A program made the position numbers and the translations under genes. 64,000 nt of DNA, taken from assembly GCA_003212795.1 (NCBI GenBank), contig QCOV01000001.1, positions 463,321-527,320 on the forward strand. Reading direction: 5' to 3'. The DNA comes from OCS116 cluster bacterium AG-435-F03. Lineage in GTDB: Bacteria; Pseudomonadota; Alphaproteobacteria; MED-G09. This document shows positions 9,523 to 19,097 of this stretch, piece after piece. The number at the start of each line of letters is the position of its first letter. Within the stretch, counting starts at the first letter, position 1. The notes beneath the pieces were generated by a model. The model was not told where the DNA came from. It was given only the letters and a program-made list of their open reading frames with translations, and ran no database searches.

Positions 9523-10690
9523 CATGTATAAAAAAGCTAAATATGCAACTGATTTTAATAATAGCAGGGGAAGATTTTACTCTGAATCAGAAAGCGAACA
9601 TCGAAATCCCTTTCACAGGGATAAGGATAGAGTTATCCACTCAGAACATTTTCGTTTATTAAAACATAAAACTCAGGTTTTTATCGCTCATACTGAAGAC
9701 TACTATAGAACTAGACTTACTCATTCAATTGAGGTTAGCCAAATAGCTCGAACTATTTCTCGTATTTTGAGACTAGACGAAGATTTATCAGAGGTATTGG
9801 CTTTGTCCCATGATTTAGGACATCCGCCTTTTTCACATTCTGGTGAGGAAGCCTTGGATGAATGTATGAGAGATTTCGGAGGATTTGATCATAATGTTCA
9901 AACACTTAAAATTGTTACTAGATTGGAAAAAAGATATCCCGATTTTGGTGGATTAAACCTTTCCTGGGAAACATTAGAAGGAATATTAAAGCATAATGGC
10001 CCAATTAAAAATTATAAAAATAAATCTCCAATAGGATTTTTTATAAAAGATTTTATTTCAAATTATGATCTAGAGATTTCTACTTTTGCAAGTTTAGAGG
10101 CACAGATTTCTTCTTTGTCAGATGATATAGCATATAATAATCATGATATTGATGACGGTTTTAGAGCAAAGAAATTCAAAATAAAAGATATATGTGAAAT
10201 TGAATTAATTGATACGATTTATCAAGATATAATAGAGGAATATACTAGTCTCGATGATTTTATGATAATTCAAGAATTAGTTCGCAGGCTTATCGGTTTT
10301 ATGGTTAATGACTTATTAGTGCAAACAAACAAGAATTTAAGAATATTAAAACCGCAAAGCGTCGAAGACATTAGATGTCATGATTATCCCATTGCAGCAT
10401 TTTCTAATAAAATGAAAAAGCAAGACAAGGAGCTAAGAAAATTTTTACATGAAAGAGTTTATTCGCACTCTTCAATGGATAGCGATAGGAATAATGGACG
10501 CAAAATAATAAAAGAGCTTTTTGATAAATTATTAATTAACAATGACCTTCTTCCTTTAAAAATTAAACGAGATTGTGATGATCAAAATCTATCTAAAAAA
10601 GCAATTATTATATGTGATTTTATTGCGTCTATGACTGATCGATCTGCAACTGCGAATCATGCAAAGGTTATTGAACAAAAGAACCTATAG
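9512..10690 (+). CDS. dgt: Deoxyguanosinetriphosphate triphosphohydrolase-like protein
   Basis: HD-domain phosphohydrolase that removes tripolyphosphate from dNTPs. Signatures are RTRLTHSIEVSQIARTI, LALSHDLGHPPFSHSGEEALDE (the HD pair) and NNHDIDDGFRAKKF (distal metal Asp). 392 residues from the ATG at 9512. An ATG at 9524 gives four residues fewer and better matches where the family usually begins; neither has a clear ribosome site, and a stable hairpin covers the first. The stop is directly followed by the argS ATG, an association common in Alphaproteobacteria. Confidence 0.9.
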   Translation: MDILMYKKAKYATDFNNSRGRFYSESESEHRNPFHRDKDRVIHSEHFRLLKHKTQVFIAHTEDYYRTRLTHSIEVSQIARTISRILRLDEDLSEVLALSHDLGHPPFSHSGEEALDECMRDFGGFDHNVQTLKIVTRLEKRYPDFGGLNLSWETLEGILKHNGPIKNYKNKSPIGFFIKDFISNYDLEISTFASLEAQISSLSDDIAYNNHDIDDGFRAKKFKIKDICEIELIDTIYQDIIEEYTSLDDFMIIQELVRRLIGFMVNDLLVQTNKNLRILKPQSVEDIRCHDYPIAAFSNKMKKQDKELRKFLHERVYSHSSMDSDRNNGRKIIKELFDKLLINNDLLPLKIKRDCDDQNLSKKAIIICDFIASMTDRSATANHAKVIEQKNL

Positions 10691-12421
10691 ATGGATATAC
10701 TAGAAAAATATAAGAATATATTAATTACTGAGCTTAATAAATCTTATTCAAAGGAAGATTTATCGAATATATCTTTTGAATTTCCAAGAGATACTTCTCA
10801 CGGTGATTTTTCTACGAATGCTGCACTTATTTTATCAAAAAAATTAAAAATGGACTTAGATCAGATATTTATAGAAGTTAAAAAGTTTTTTGAAGATAGT
10901 GGCGATTTTAAAGATATCGTATTAGCAAAATCAGGTTTTATTAATTTTTTCGTTAAAGATAATATTTTACATGATTTTATTCGAGAGGTTTTAAAAAATA
11001 GAGAAAATTTTGGAAAAAAAGAACTTGGAAATGGAGAGAAGATTAATATTGAGTATGTTTCAGCTAACCCTACAGGACCTTTACATGTTGGGCATACAAG
11101 GGGAGCAGTTTTTGGTGATACGCTAGCTAATATATTTGATTTTGTGGGTTTTGATGTTTGTAGAGAGTATTATATTAATGACTCAGGTGAGCAAATAAAA
11201 AATTTAGCAAAATCTGTTTATTTAAGATATTTACAAAATTTTTCAGATAATGAAATTGTGATACCGGATAACCTTTATCCTGGAGAGTATTTAATTCCTA
11301 TAGCAAAAAAAATCAGTGACGAGCATGGAGAAAAATTCCTAGATAAAGATGAGAGTGATTGGTTAGATTTTTTTAAGAAAGAATCGATATCTAGTATAAT
11401 GGATATTATTAAAAGCGACCTTAAGTCTCTTGAAATAAGTCATGATGTATTTATCTCAGAAAAAGCTTTATTGGAAGAAGGTCACGTAAATAAAGCATAT
11501 AAATACCTAGAGGATAAAAAACTTCTTTATAAGGGCAATACAAACCCGCCTAAAGGCAGCAAAAATGACGAATGGAGCGAAAAGAAACATATTCTTTTTA
11601 AATCAAAAAGTTTTGGAGATGATGAAGATAGGGTTGTAAAAAAACATGATGGTCAATGGACTTATTTTATGCCCGATATTGCCTATCATTTAAATAAATA
11701 TGAAAGAGGATTTATTCGAATGATAAATATCTTTGGAGCAGATCATTCAGGATATATAGCTAGAATGAAGGCGGCTGTTAAAGCTGTAACAAATGAAAAG
11801 GCAAATCTCGAAATCAAAACTTGTCAATTAGTTCGTTTATCAAGAGGCGGAAAACCTGTTAAGATGTCAAAAAGGGCAGGAAGCTTTATTACATTAAAAG
11901 AAATCGTTAATGAGGTTGGTAAGGATGCGGTCAGATTTATGATGGTTTCAAGAAAAAATGATGCACAATTAGATTTTGATTTCGAAGTTTTTAAAAATGA
12001 AAACAATGATAATCCTATCTTTTATATCCAATATGCAAATGCAAGAATATCTTCGCTAATTAGAAATTCGAAAGAAAAACTTGGAAGAGATATTAAAGAT
12101 AAAGATTTAATAAATGCCGATTTAACTTTTTTGCAAAATGAAAACGAAAAAAAAATAATATTTCAAATAGCTAATTTTCCAAAAGTAATTGAGCAGTCAG
12201 TTACATTTATGGAGCCTCATAGATTATCATACTATTTAAGAGATCTTGCTTCTTCTTTTCATCAATATTGGAATTTAAAAATAGATAATAAACGCATTCA
12301 TATATTAGATAAAAGTGAAATAGACCTATCATTAGCTAGGGTAGCTCTTCTTTTTGCCGTTTCAATCACAATCCAAACTGGTTTAGGGTTACTTGGAATT
12401 GAAGCAATCGAGGAGCTATAA
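10691..12421 (+). CDS. argS: Arginyl-tRNA synthetase
   Basis: Class I synthetase that charges tRNA-Arg. The HIGH-type motif is HVGH within SANPTGPLHVGHTRGA, and the KMSK loop is KMSKRAG near residue 395. The C-terminal DALR domain ends the protein, and the N-terminal Add-1-like domain is present. At 576 residues it is full length. It begins one base after the dgt stop and its stop is immediately followed by the SPOR/LysM gene, so dgt-argS-SPOR look co-transcribed. Confidence 0.97.
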   Translation: MDILEKYKNILITELNKSYSKEDLSNISFEFPRDTSHGDFSTNAALILSKKLKMDLDQIFIEVKKFFEDSGDFKDIVLAKSGFINFFVKDNILHDFIREVLKNRENFGKKELGNGEKINIEYVSANPTGPLHVGHTRGAVFGDTLANIFDFVGFDVCREYYINDSGEQIKNLAKSVYLRYLQNFSDNEIVIPDNLYPGEYLIPIAKKISDEHGEKFLDKDESDWLDFFKKESISSIMDIIKSDLKSLEISHDVFISEKALLEEGHVNKAYKYLEDKKLLYKGNTNPPKGSKNDEWSEKKHILFKSKSFGDDEDRVVKKHDGQWTYFMPDIAYHLNKYERGFIRMINIFGADHSGYIARMKAAVKAVTNEKANLEIKTCQLVRLSRGGKPVKMSKRAGSFITLKEIVNEVGKDAVRFMMVSRKNDAQLDFDFEVFKNENNDNPIFYIQYANARISSLIRNSKEKLGRDIKDKDLINADLTFLQNENEKKIIFQIANFPKVIEQSVTFMEPHRLSYYLRDLASSFHQYWNLKIDNKRIHILDKSEIDLSLARVALLFAVSITIQTGLGLLGIEAIEEL

Positions 12422-13051
12422 ATGAATCTAATAAAATATATTAAATATGTTCTTTTAATATTAATAATTTTTGTATTTTTTTTAATTTATAAGATACTGT
12501 TTGATGAGAATGAGGTTTTAATTTTAACAAATAATAACCCAATAAAAGAGCAGCCTATTAATCCTCCTGAAATGAAAGATCCAGAAATAACTCCTTGTGT
12601 ATACTCTCTTTGGAATGAAAATACCCCATGTCAAAGTACTGAAGATTTATTAAACGCAAGAAAAGAAAAAAAGGGTTTTTTTACAATTAGGTATGCAACT
12701 TTTGAAAATTATAAAGATGCTCAATTACATATAAAAAAGTTAAAAACTTTAAATGAGATCAATAAACTTAGGTTGGAAATTGAAACAATTCAGCAGGAAA
12801 AGAGTATAAGAATTAAGAAAGGTGATACATTATCAAGAATTGCTGCATTATATGGAGTTTCTATCGATGATTTAGCGTTTTTTAATTCAATAAAAGATCC
12901 AAGTAGAATAACTTTGAATCAAAAGCTATTAATACCTATGAAAGAAAAACACCGAATCATATCAATTAATATTGATGGTTATAAAGAAGCAAAGAAGATT
13001 TGTGATATCCTTATTGATAATCAATTTACCTGTTTAATCAAATCACAATAA
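12422..13051 (+). CDS. Membrane-anchored SPOR-like protein with internal LysM domain
   Basis: A 209-residue envelope protein. Residues 5-25 form one transmembrane helix with a short cytoplasmic tail, followed by a linker with Cys59 and Cys70. Residues 86-122 look like the first half of a SPOR domain (FFTIRYATFENYKDAQ then a strand). Residues 129-173 are a LysM domain (KKGDTLSRIAALYGVSIDDL ... LNQKLLIPM). Residues 177-209 look like the second SPOR half. The gene after argS in Alphaproteobacteria usually encodes a SPOR protein, which supports this reading. SPOR domains bind denuded septal peptidoglycan and LysM binds N-acetylglucosamine glycans, so a cell-wall role is inferred. Confidence 0.7.
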   Translation: MNLIKYIKYVLLILIIFVFFLIYKILFDENEVLILTNNNPIKEQPINPPEMKDPEITPCVYSLWNENTPCQSTEDLLNARKEKKGFFTIRYATFENYKDAQLHIKKLKTLNEINKLRLEIETIQQEKSIRIKKGDTLSRIAALYGVSIDDLAFFNSIKDPSRITLNQKLLIPMKEKHRIISINIDGYKEAKKICDILIDNQFTCLIKSQ

Positions 13052-13200
13052 GTAAAATATAACTTAAAGCATTACTATTTTTTTATAAACCATTGTTAAT
13101 ATTATATTAATTATATTTAAAATAAGATTTTTTTAGATACTCTTTTCTAAAATAGCATTTAATTAGTGTTTTTAGTAATTATAGGCGCTATATATAGTAT
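13052..13200. other. Intergenic gap, nagZ position vacant
   Basis: 149 bases of very AT-rich sequence between the SPOR/LysM gene and scpA. In many Alphaproteobacteria nagZ stands here; I find no remnant of it. There are short AT-only inverted repeats but no convincing terminator, and no ribosome site before the scpA ATG. Confidence 0.5.
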
Positions 13201-13983
13201 ATGGATAGTGATGGTCAATTAAATTTCTTTGTTGATTTAGATGGTTTCGAAGGACCATTAGATCTTCTTTTATCTCTAGCCAAAGAACAAAAAGTTGATT
13301 TACTAGAAATTTCAATTTTGGAATTAGCAAGTCAATATTTAGATTTTGTTACTGAAATGGATTCCCGCGATATTGAACTTGCTGCTGATTATTTAGTCAT
13401 GGCCTCATGGCTTGCTTATCTTAAATCCAAGCTATTGCTTCCTATTGAGGAAATAGAACCTGGCGCAGAAGAAATGGCTGCAATTTTAGCTTTCAGATTA
13501 AGACGATTAGAAGCAATGCGAAATGCTGGTAATAGCCTTATGAATAGAAATCGTATTGGTGAAAGATTGTTTAGAAGGGGAATGCCTGAAATAATTAAGA
13601 CTGTAAAAACATATTCACAAAAAGATACCATGTTTGATATTTTGAAATCATATAGTGAAGTCAGAAATAGAAATTATGTAGTAAATTGGTCACCAAAACC
13701 ATTACCAATTCTTTCAATAGAGGATGCTCGAAAAAGATTAGAAGCAATGTTGGGTGTATCAATTGAATGGATAAATTTTTTAGATTTTATACCATCTTCC
13801 AAAGACACCAGTGAAAGAGCAACCGCTTTTAGAAGAAGTTCAGCTGCATCAATTTTTAATGTTAGTTTAGAAATGTCAAAAAAAGGATTAATAGAAATAA
13901 GCCAAAATAAGAACTTTGGCACTATAAGGTTTAAGAGCCTAGACAAGGAAGAAATTAAAAATAAAGAGGAGATAAGAGCCTGA
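13201..13983 (+). CDS. scpA: Segregation and condensation protein A
   Basis: Kleisin subunit that bridges SMC heads in the bacterial condensin. The N-terminal LDGFEGPLDLLLSLAKEQKVDLLEISI and ADYLVMASWLAYLKSKLLLP are diagnostic. The C-terminal winged-helix region near residues 200-250 is also visible. 260 residues is typical. The TGA overlaps the scpB start by one base. No ribosome site is evident before the ATG, which follows a TATATATAGTAT stretch, so a very short leader is possible. Confidence 0.95.
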   Translation: MDSDGQLNFFVDLDGFEGPLDLLLSLAKEQKVDLLEISILELASQYLDFVTEMDSRDIELAADYLVMASWLAYLKSKLLLPIEEIEPGAEEMAAILAFRLRRLEAMRNAGNSLMNRNRIGERLFRRGMPEIIKTVKTYSQKDTMFDILKSYSEVRNRNYVVNWSPKPLPILSIEDARKRLEAMLGVSIEWINFLDFIPSSKDTSERATAFRRSSAASIFNVSLEMSKKGLIEISQNKNFGTIRFKSLDKEEIKNKEEIRA

Positions 13984-14636
13984 TGAAAGAAAATAATTTT
14001 GATAATAAAGCGTCAATTAGCCAGAATGATCAATTAAGAATAGTTGAGGCGTTATTATTTGCCTCATCTGATCCTTTAGATAAGAAAACTTTATCTGAAA
14101 AATTACCTAAAAATTCAAATATAGATGAAATAATTAATAGACTTGAAGGTATTTATCAGAATAGAGGGCTAGAATTAAAAAAAGTTGGTAATAAGTTTAT
14201 GTTTAAAACAGCTGAAGATTTATCTTTTATAATGCAAAGAGAAGCTAAGGCCCAAAAGAAACTATCTAAAGCTGCTATAGAAACATTATCTATAATTGCA
14301 TATCATCAACCAGTAACTAGAGCAGAAATAGAGGATATAAGAGGTGTTAATGTTTCACCTGGAACAATTGATACACTTTTACAAATGAATTGGATTAAAA
14401 TTAAAGGTCGAAGAAAAGTTCTAGGCAATCCAATTGTATATGGAACAACAGATGAATTTTTGGTTCATTTTGATCTTGAGAACATTAAAGACCTTCCAGA
14501 TATGAAAGAATTAAAATCAATGGGTCTTTTAGACAATAATCTTCCCCCAGATTTATATCCTGAAAATATAATAAATGATAACAACATAGAAGAAATTGAT
14601 GCTATAAATTCAATTGAAGTTGATGGAGAAATTTAA
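13983..14636 (+). CDS. scpB: Segregation and condensation protein B
   Basis: Winged-helix partner of ScpA in SMC-ScpAB. Family features include [18 protein letters not shown] at the start and [21 protein letters not shown] in the second winged helix, followed by [15 protein letters not shown]. 217 residues with an acidic C-terminal tail. It overlaps scpA and tatA by single bases (TGATG and TAATG), so translation across the three genes is likely coupled. Confidence 0.95.
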   Translation: MKENNFDNKASISQNDQLRIVEALLFASSDPLDKKTLSEKLPKNSNIDEIINRLEGIYQNRGLELKKVGNKFMFKTAEDLSFIMQREAKAQKKLSKAAIETLSIIAYHQPVTRAEIEDIRGVNVSPGTIDTLLQMNWIKIKGRRKVLGNPIVYGTTDEFLVHFDLENIKDLPDMKELKSMGLLDNNLPPDLYPENIINDNNIEEIDAINSIEVDGEI

Positions 14637-14812
14637 TGTTTCCAAGTTGGTTACAGATTTTACTTGTTGTAATGTTGGCGCTTATATTTTTTGGTAGAGG
14701 TAAGATTTCAGATTTTATGACAGATTTGGCTAGTGGTATTAAAAGTTTTAGAAAAGGCATGTCTGATGATGATAATAATACTGCTATCGAGGATAATGAA
14801 GATAAAGAATAA
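14636..14812 (+). CDS. tatA: Twin-arginine translocase subunit TatA
   Basis: A 58-residue protein with an N-terminal transmembrane helix (residues 4-19), the FGRGK hinge, an amphipathic helix, then [10 protein letters not shown], the conserved TatA junction, and an acidic tail. TatA oligomers form the passage for folded, cofactor-containing proteins. The start overlaps the scpB stop (TAATG). It is the first of a tatA-tatB-tatC run, with tatB 8 bases downstream. Confidence 0.93.
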   Translation: MFPSWLQILLVVMLALIFFGRGKISDFMTDLASGIKSFRKGMSDDDNNTAIEDNEDKE

Positions 14813-14820
14813 TTTCCATT

Positions 14821-15078
14821 ATGTTTGATTTTGGATTTAACGAGTTATTACTTTTAAGCATTTTGATAATTGTTTTTTTTGGACCTAAAGAATTGCCAGT
14901 TGTTTTAAGGGCTATACACAATTTTTTTTCAAAATTATGGGTCTATTCAAAGGAGATAAGAACCTCCATCGAATCTCTTGTTGATGATGTAGATATCTCA
15001 AATAAAAAAGAACTTATAGATGTCGAAAAAGAAATCAATAGTATTACCGAGGATATTGAGAATAAAAATAAAGAGTAA
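14821..15078 (+). CDS. tatB: Twin-arginine translocase subunit TatB
   Basis: Forms the substrate receptor with TatC. The start MFDFGFNELLLLSILIIV then FFGPKELP is the TatB hallmark (Glu in the helix, FGPKELP hinge). Only 85 residues, shorter than the E. coli protein, but short TatB is common in small genomes. It sits between tatA and tatC with gaps of 8 and 6 bases. Confidence 0.93.
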   Translation: MFDFGFNELLLLSILIIVFFGPKELPVVLRAIHNFFSKLWVYSKEIRTSIESLVDDVDISNKKELIDVEKEINSITEDIENKNKE

Positions 15079-15084
15079 TAGTTT

Positions 15085-15843
15085 ATGAATGAAGAAAGTA
15101 TAGAAGCTTCTAAAGCACCCTTAATCGATCATTTTATCGAGCTAAGAACTAGAATATTAAGATCAATTTTTGTTTTATCAGTAACATTTACATTTGCGTT
15201 TATTTTTTCAGAAAATATTTATCTATTTTTGGTTAATCCATATGAAGAAATAATGGGATCAAATAGTCAAATGATATACACAGCACCTCAAGAATTTTTA
15301 ATGGTAAAACTAAAAATTGCTTTGTTTGGAGGTTTATTGATTACCTTTCCTTATTTTTGTCTAGAAATATATTCTTTCATATCTCCAGGGCTTTATAAAA
15401 AAGAAAAGATTGCGATGGCGCCATATTTTATTTTTTCACCAATATTATTTTTAATTGGCGCTGTCACTGTTCAATTTTTTATTATGCCATTAGCTCTCAA
15501 TTTTTTTTCTGATATGCAAATAAAAGACTCAGATAGCATATCAGTATTAATGATGCCAAAGGTAAGTGAATATCTAAATCTAATTACATCACTTATAATT
15601 GCTTTTGGTTTGTGTTTTCAATTACCAGTTTTACTATCATTACTTGCTAGAGTTGGTTTTATTACTTCAGCCTATTTAAAAAAAGGAAGAAAATATGCAA
15701 TTGTTCTAGTTTTTTTAGTTGCAGCTTTTCTTACTCCTCCTGATCTTGTTAGTCAAATTGGTCTTGCTATACCAACATTAATTTTATATGAGATATCAAT
15801 TTTAATTGTTTCAATGATTGAAAAAAAAAATAATAATGATTAA
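15085..15843 (+). CDS. tatC: Twin-arginine translocase subunit TatC
   Basis: Six-helix membrane protein that binds twin-arginine signal peptides. Visible signatures are the N-terminal PLIDHFIELRTRI, the periplasmic-loop-flanking YTAPQEFLMVKLK, and the SPGLYKKEK segment. 252 residues. tatABC is complete here, so folded-protein export is available to the cell. serS follows after 23 bases. Confidence 0.96.
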   Translation: MNEESIEASKAPLIDHFIELRTRILRSIFVLSVTFTFAFIFSENIYLFLVNPYEEIMGSNSQMIYTAPQEFLMVKLKIALFGGLLITFPYFCLEIYSFISPGLYKKEKIAMAPYFIFSPILFLIGAVTVQFFIMPLALNFFSDMQIKDSDSISVLMMPKVSEYLNLITSLIIAFGLCFQLPVLLSLLARVGFITSAYLKKGRKYAIVLVFLVAAFLTPPDLVSQIGLAIPTLILYEISILIVSMIEKKNNND

Positions 15844-15866
15844 TAAAAAAGGAAACATTTCAATTT

Positions 15867-17138
15867 ATGCACGATATTAATAAAATAAGACAAGAACCCG
15901 ATCTGTTTTGCGATGGTTTAAAAAAAAGAGGCTTGGAAGTTGATATCGAAAAGATATTAAAGATTGATAGTAATTTAAGAGAAAGTATTTCTGAAATTCA
16001 AAGTTTTCAAGAACGAAGAAATCAGATTTCCAAAGATGCTGGAAAAGCGAAGTCAGAAGGTAATGAGTCTGAATTTCTTAAACTTAATAAAGAGTCCCAA
16101 GAAATAAAAGATTCAATTAGCAAAATTGAAGAGAGTAAATTAGAAACCGAAAAAGAACTTAAAGATATTTTGTCTTCACTGCCAAATATTCCTTCAAATG
16201 ATTTGCCTGTTGGAGATGATGAAAGTTTTAATGTTGAAATAAAAAAAGAAGGAGAGTTAATAAACAAAAAATCTCCTCATCATTCTGAAATAGGCGGAGA
16301 ATTGAACGAACTTGATTTTGAAACAGCAGCTGAGTTATCTGGATCAAGATTTGTTATATCATCTGGAAAAATTGCTAAACTAGAAAGGGCGTTATCAAAT
16401 TTTATGATAGATATCCATACTTCTGAGCATGGCTATAAAGAAATAAACATTCCTTATTTGGTTAAGGAGGATTCAATGTTTGGAACAGGTCAATTACCAA
16501 AATTTAGTGAAGATCAGTATAAAACAGATAATGATTTATGGTTAATACCTACTGCAGAAGTTCCTCTTACAAATCTTGTTAGAAAAAAAATTATAAGTGA
16601 AGAGGAGCTACCTTTGAGGTATACGGCATTTTCTCAGTGTTTCAGAAAAGAAGCTGGTGCAGCTGGAAGAGATACTCGAGGAATGATTAGGCTTCATCAA
16701 TTTCCTAAGGTTGAGCTAGTTAGCATAACAAAACCAGAGGATTCTAATGATGAGTTAGAAAGAATGTTATCTTGTGCTGAGAAGATACTACAATTACTTG
16801 AATTACCTTATAGAGTTGTTTTGTTAGCAACTGGTGATATTGGTTTTTCAGCTCATAAAACATATGATTTAGAGGTTTGGTTTCCTTCCGAAAAAAAATA
16901 CAGAGAAATTTCATCTTGCTCAAATTGTTTGGACTTTCAGTCAAGAAGAATGAATGCAAAATATAAAAGCAAAAATGATAAAAAAAATATCTTTTTACAT
17001 ACTTTGAATGGATCTGGTGTTGCTGTTGGAAGGGCGTTGGCTGCAATTTTAGAGAATAATTATGATGAAACTGGGCATATAAATATTCCTAAAGTTTTAC
17101 AACCATATATGAATGGTGAAAAGGTATTAAAAATATAA
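15867..17138 (+). CDS. serS: Seryl-tRNA synthetase
   Basis: Class II synthetase for tRNA-Ser. It has an N-terminal coiled-coil arm (about residues 30-105, rich in Lys/Glu/Ser) and motif 2 as RYTAFSQCFRKEAGAAGRDTRG. Motif 3 lies in the region GSGVAVGRALAAILENNYD. 423 residues. tatC-serS is a typical alphaproteobacterial junction; the surE and pcm genes that often follow are missing here. Confidence 0.97.
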   Translation: MHDINKIRQEPDLFCDGLKKRGLEVDIEKILKIDSNLRESISEIQSFQERRNQISKDAGKAKSEGNESEFLKLNKESQEIKDSISKIEESKLETEKELKDILSSLPNIPSNDLPVGDDESFNVEIKKEGELINKKSPHHSEIGGELNELDFETAAELSGSRFVISSGKIAKLERALSNFMIDIHTSEHGYKEINIPYLVKEDSMFGTGQLPKFSEDQYKTDNDLWLIPTAEVPLTNLVRKKIISEEELPLRYTAFSQCFRKEAGAAGRDTRGMIRLHQFPKVELVSITKPEDSNDELERMLSCAEKILQLLELPYRVVLLATGDIGFSAHKTYDLEVWFPSEKKYREISSCSNCLDFQSRRMNAKYKSKNDKKNIFLHTLNGSGVAVGRALAAILENNYDETGHINIPKVLQPYMNGEKVLKI

Positions 17139-17145
17139 ATTTTTT

Positions 17146-17186
17146 ATATTTGATCTTTTTATATAACAAGATTATTGATCAAATAT
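17146..17186 (+). promoter_or_regulatory. Inverted repeat in yajC leader
   Basis: ATATTTGATC at 17146-17155 is repeated exactly in inverse orientation at 17177-17186, with a 21-base spacer. It lies between the serS stop and the yajC ribosome site. It may be an operator, a leader hairpin, or part of serS termination; the sequence does not decide. Confidence 0.45.
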
Positions 17187-17204
17187 CTTAGAAAAGAGGA
17201 TAAA

Positions 17205-17501
17205 ATGGAAAACAGTTTTTTATTTGCGCAATCATCAGGTGGTTTTTTTGTTCAAATCATACCATTAATACTTATTTTTGCTATTTTTTGGTTTCTAATA
17301 ATAAGGCCTCAGCAAAAAAAGATTAAAGACCACAATGCTATGGTTAGCAATGTGAAAAAGGGTGATCGTGTAGTTACTGGTGGAGGATTAATCGGAACAG
17401 TTACTGATGTTTCAGAAAATGAAGTAGATGTTGATTTTGGCAATAATATAAAAATAAAATCTCTTAAATCTACTTTAGCAGATGTGAAGTCAAAAGATTA
17501 A
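17205..17501 (+). CDS. yajC: Preprotein translocase accessory subunit YajC
   Basis: Small inner-membrane protein associated with SecDF. One transmembrane helix (about residues 15-35) is followed by the RPQQKKIKDHNAMVSNVKKGDRVVTGGGLIG core that defines the family. The ATG at 17205 (98 residues) has AGAGGA upstream and is preferred over a non-ATG start at 17175. secD follows after 9 bases. Confidence 0.95.
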   Translation: MENSFLFAQSSGGFFVQIIPLILIFAIFWFLIIRPQQKKIKDHNAMVSNVKKGDRVVTGGGLIGTVTDVSENEVDVDFGNNIKIKSLKSTLADVKSKD

Positions 17502-17510
17502 TAAACCTAA

Positions 17511-19097
17511 ATGCTTTATTTTTCTCTAACAAAAAAAATATTAATTACAGTTTTTTGTGCACTTTTAGGCTTATTAGCTCTTCCAAATTTTGTTGAATTA
17601 GATAAAGAAGTTCCTCTATTACCTAAAAATACGCTTAATTTAGGATTGGACCTAAGAGGGGGATCTTATCTTTTATTAGAGGTTGATACTGAAACTATTA
17701 AAAAAGAAAAAGGAGAATTTTTATTAGATGATATTCGTTCTGCTTTAAGAAAAAACAGGATCAAATATTCAAATTTAAAATTAATTAATGATGGTGTAAG
17801 TTTGATTATCATTAATGAAGAGCAGATTAGTGAAGCAAAAAATATTATTAATTCAGTTGATCAAGGCGGATCAAATCTTTTTTTAAATCAAAGTGTATCT
17901 GAACTTAATATCACTAATTCAGAGAATATTTTTAATGTAACATTTACTGAAGACGCCTTAAGAAGTAAGTATCGTTCTGCAGTTAATCAATCTATTGAGA
18001 TTGTTCGAAGAAGAATTGATGGGTTAGGAGTAACAGAGCCATCCATTCAAAGACAAGGCAACAATAGAATTCTTCTTGAGGTTCCGGGGCTTGATGATCC
18101 CAAGAGATTAAAAGATTTACTTGGTCAAACTGCAAAACTCAATTTTAGAATGGTTGATACATCAACTTCTGTTTCAGATGCTTTAAGAGGGAAAATCCCC
18201 CCAAGATCAGAAGTAATTTATGATAAAGATTCAATTCCATGGCTTGTTAACAAAAAAATATTAGTTTCAGGAGAGAGATTAGCTGATGCTCAGGCTAGTT
18301 TTGACCAAATGACAAATACTCCTGTCGTGAATTTTCGTTTTGATGTTGCTGGTGGAAAATCTTTTGCAAGAGCAACATCAGAAAATGTAGGAAGACCTTT
18401 TGCTATTGTTTTAGATGATCAAGTAATTTCTGCTCCTACTATAAGGCAGCCTATTTTGGGAGGTTCAGGCCAAATTGAAGGAGGTTTTACTGTAGAAAGC
18501 GCAAATGATTTGGCAGTACTTTTAAGAGCAGGGGCTTTACCAGCTCCTTTAAATATTTTAGAAGAAAGAACAATTGGACCTGGTCTTGGAGCAGACTCAA
18601 TTAACTCCGGGACAATAGCAACTATTATTGGAATGCTTTTGGTTTTAGCATTTATATTTCTTAGCTATGGAAGATTTGGTTTATATGCAAATATTGCTCT
18701 AACTCTGAATCTTGTTTTCATTGTTGGAGTTTTATCTTTAATTCAAGCAACTTTAACTCTTCCCGGTATTGCAGGAATAGTTCTAACTATAGGTATGGCG
18801 GTTGATGCTAATGTTATAATTTTCGAAAGAATTAGAGAAGAGTATGATAGTGGTAAAACACCTTTTTCCGCTGTTGAGGCAGGTTATAGTAGGGCATTAA
18901 GAACAATCTTAGATGCTAATATTACCACACTAATTGCATCATTAATCTTAATTTTTCTTGGAACAGGACCAGTTAAGGGATTTGCGGTAACTTTATCAAT
19001 AGGGGTTATTACATCATTTTTTACAGCTTTCGTGATCACAAGGTTAATTGTTGCAAATTGGCTTCTTAAAAGAAAACCTGAGGAGCTTCCAATATGA
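17511..19097 (+). CDS. secD: Protein translocase subunit SecD
   Basis: RND-type membrane subunit that uses the proton gradient to complete Sec export. It shows LDLRGGSYLLLEVD after the first helix, the P1 periplasmic domain with RRRIDGLGVTEPSIQRQG, and a C-terminal five-helix block with GIVLTIGMAVDANVIIFERIREE. The 528 residues are typical. Its stop overlaps the secF start by four bases (ATGA). Confidence 0.97.
   Translation: MLYFSLTKKILITVFCALLGLLALPNFVELDKEVPLLPKNTLNLGLDLRGGSYLLLEVDTETIKKEKGEFLLDDIRSALRKNRIKYSNLKLINDGVSLIIINEEQISEAKNIINSVDQGGSNLFLNQSVSELNITNSENIFNVTFTEDALRSKYRSAVNQSIEIVRRRIDGLGVTEPSIQRQGNNRILLEVPGLDDPKRLKDLLGQTAKLNFRMVDTSTSVSDALRGKIPPRSEVIYDKDSIPWLVNKKILVSGERLADAQASFDQMTNTPVVNFRFDVAGGKSFARATSENVGRPFAIVLDDQVISAPTIRQPILGGSGQIEGGFTVESANDLAVLLRAGALPAPLNILEERTIGPGLGADSINSGTIATIIGMLLVLAFIFLSYGRFGLYANIALTLNLVFIVGVLSLIQATLTLPGIAGIVLTIGMAVDANVIIFERIREEYDSGKTPFSAVEAGYSRALRTILDANITTLIASLILIFLGTGPVKGFAVTLSIGVITSFFTAFVITRLIVANWLLKRKPEELPI

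Noticed and set aside
13052-13200. Degenerate nagZ pseudogene
   Set aside because: 149 bases with no recognisable NagZ motif in any frame.
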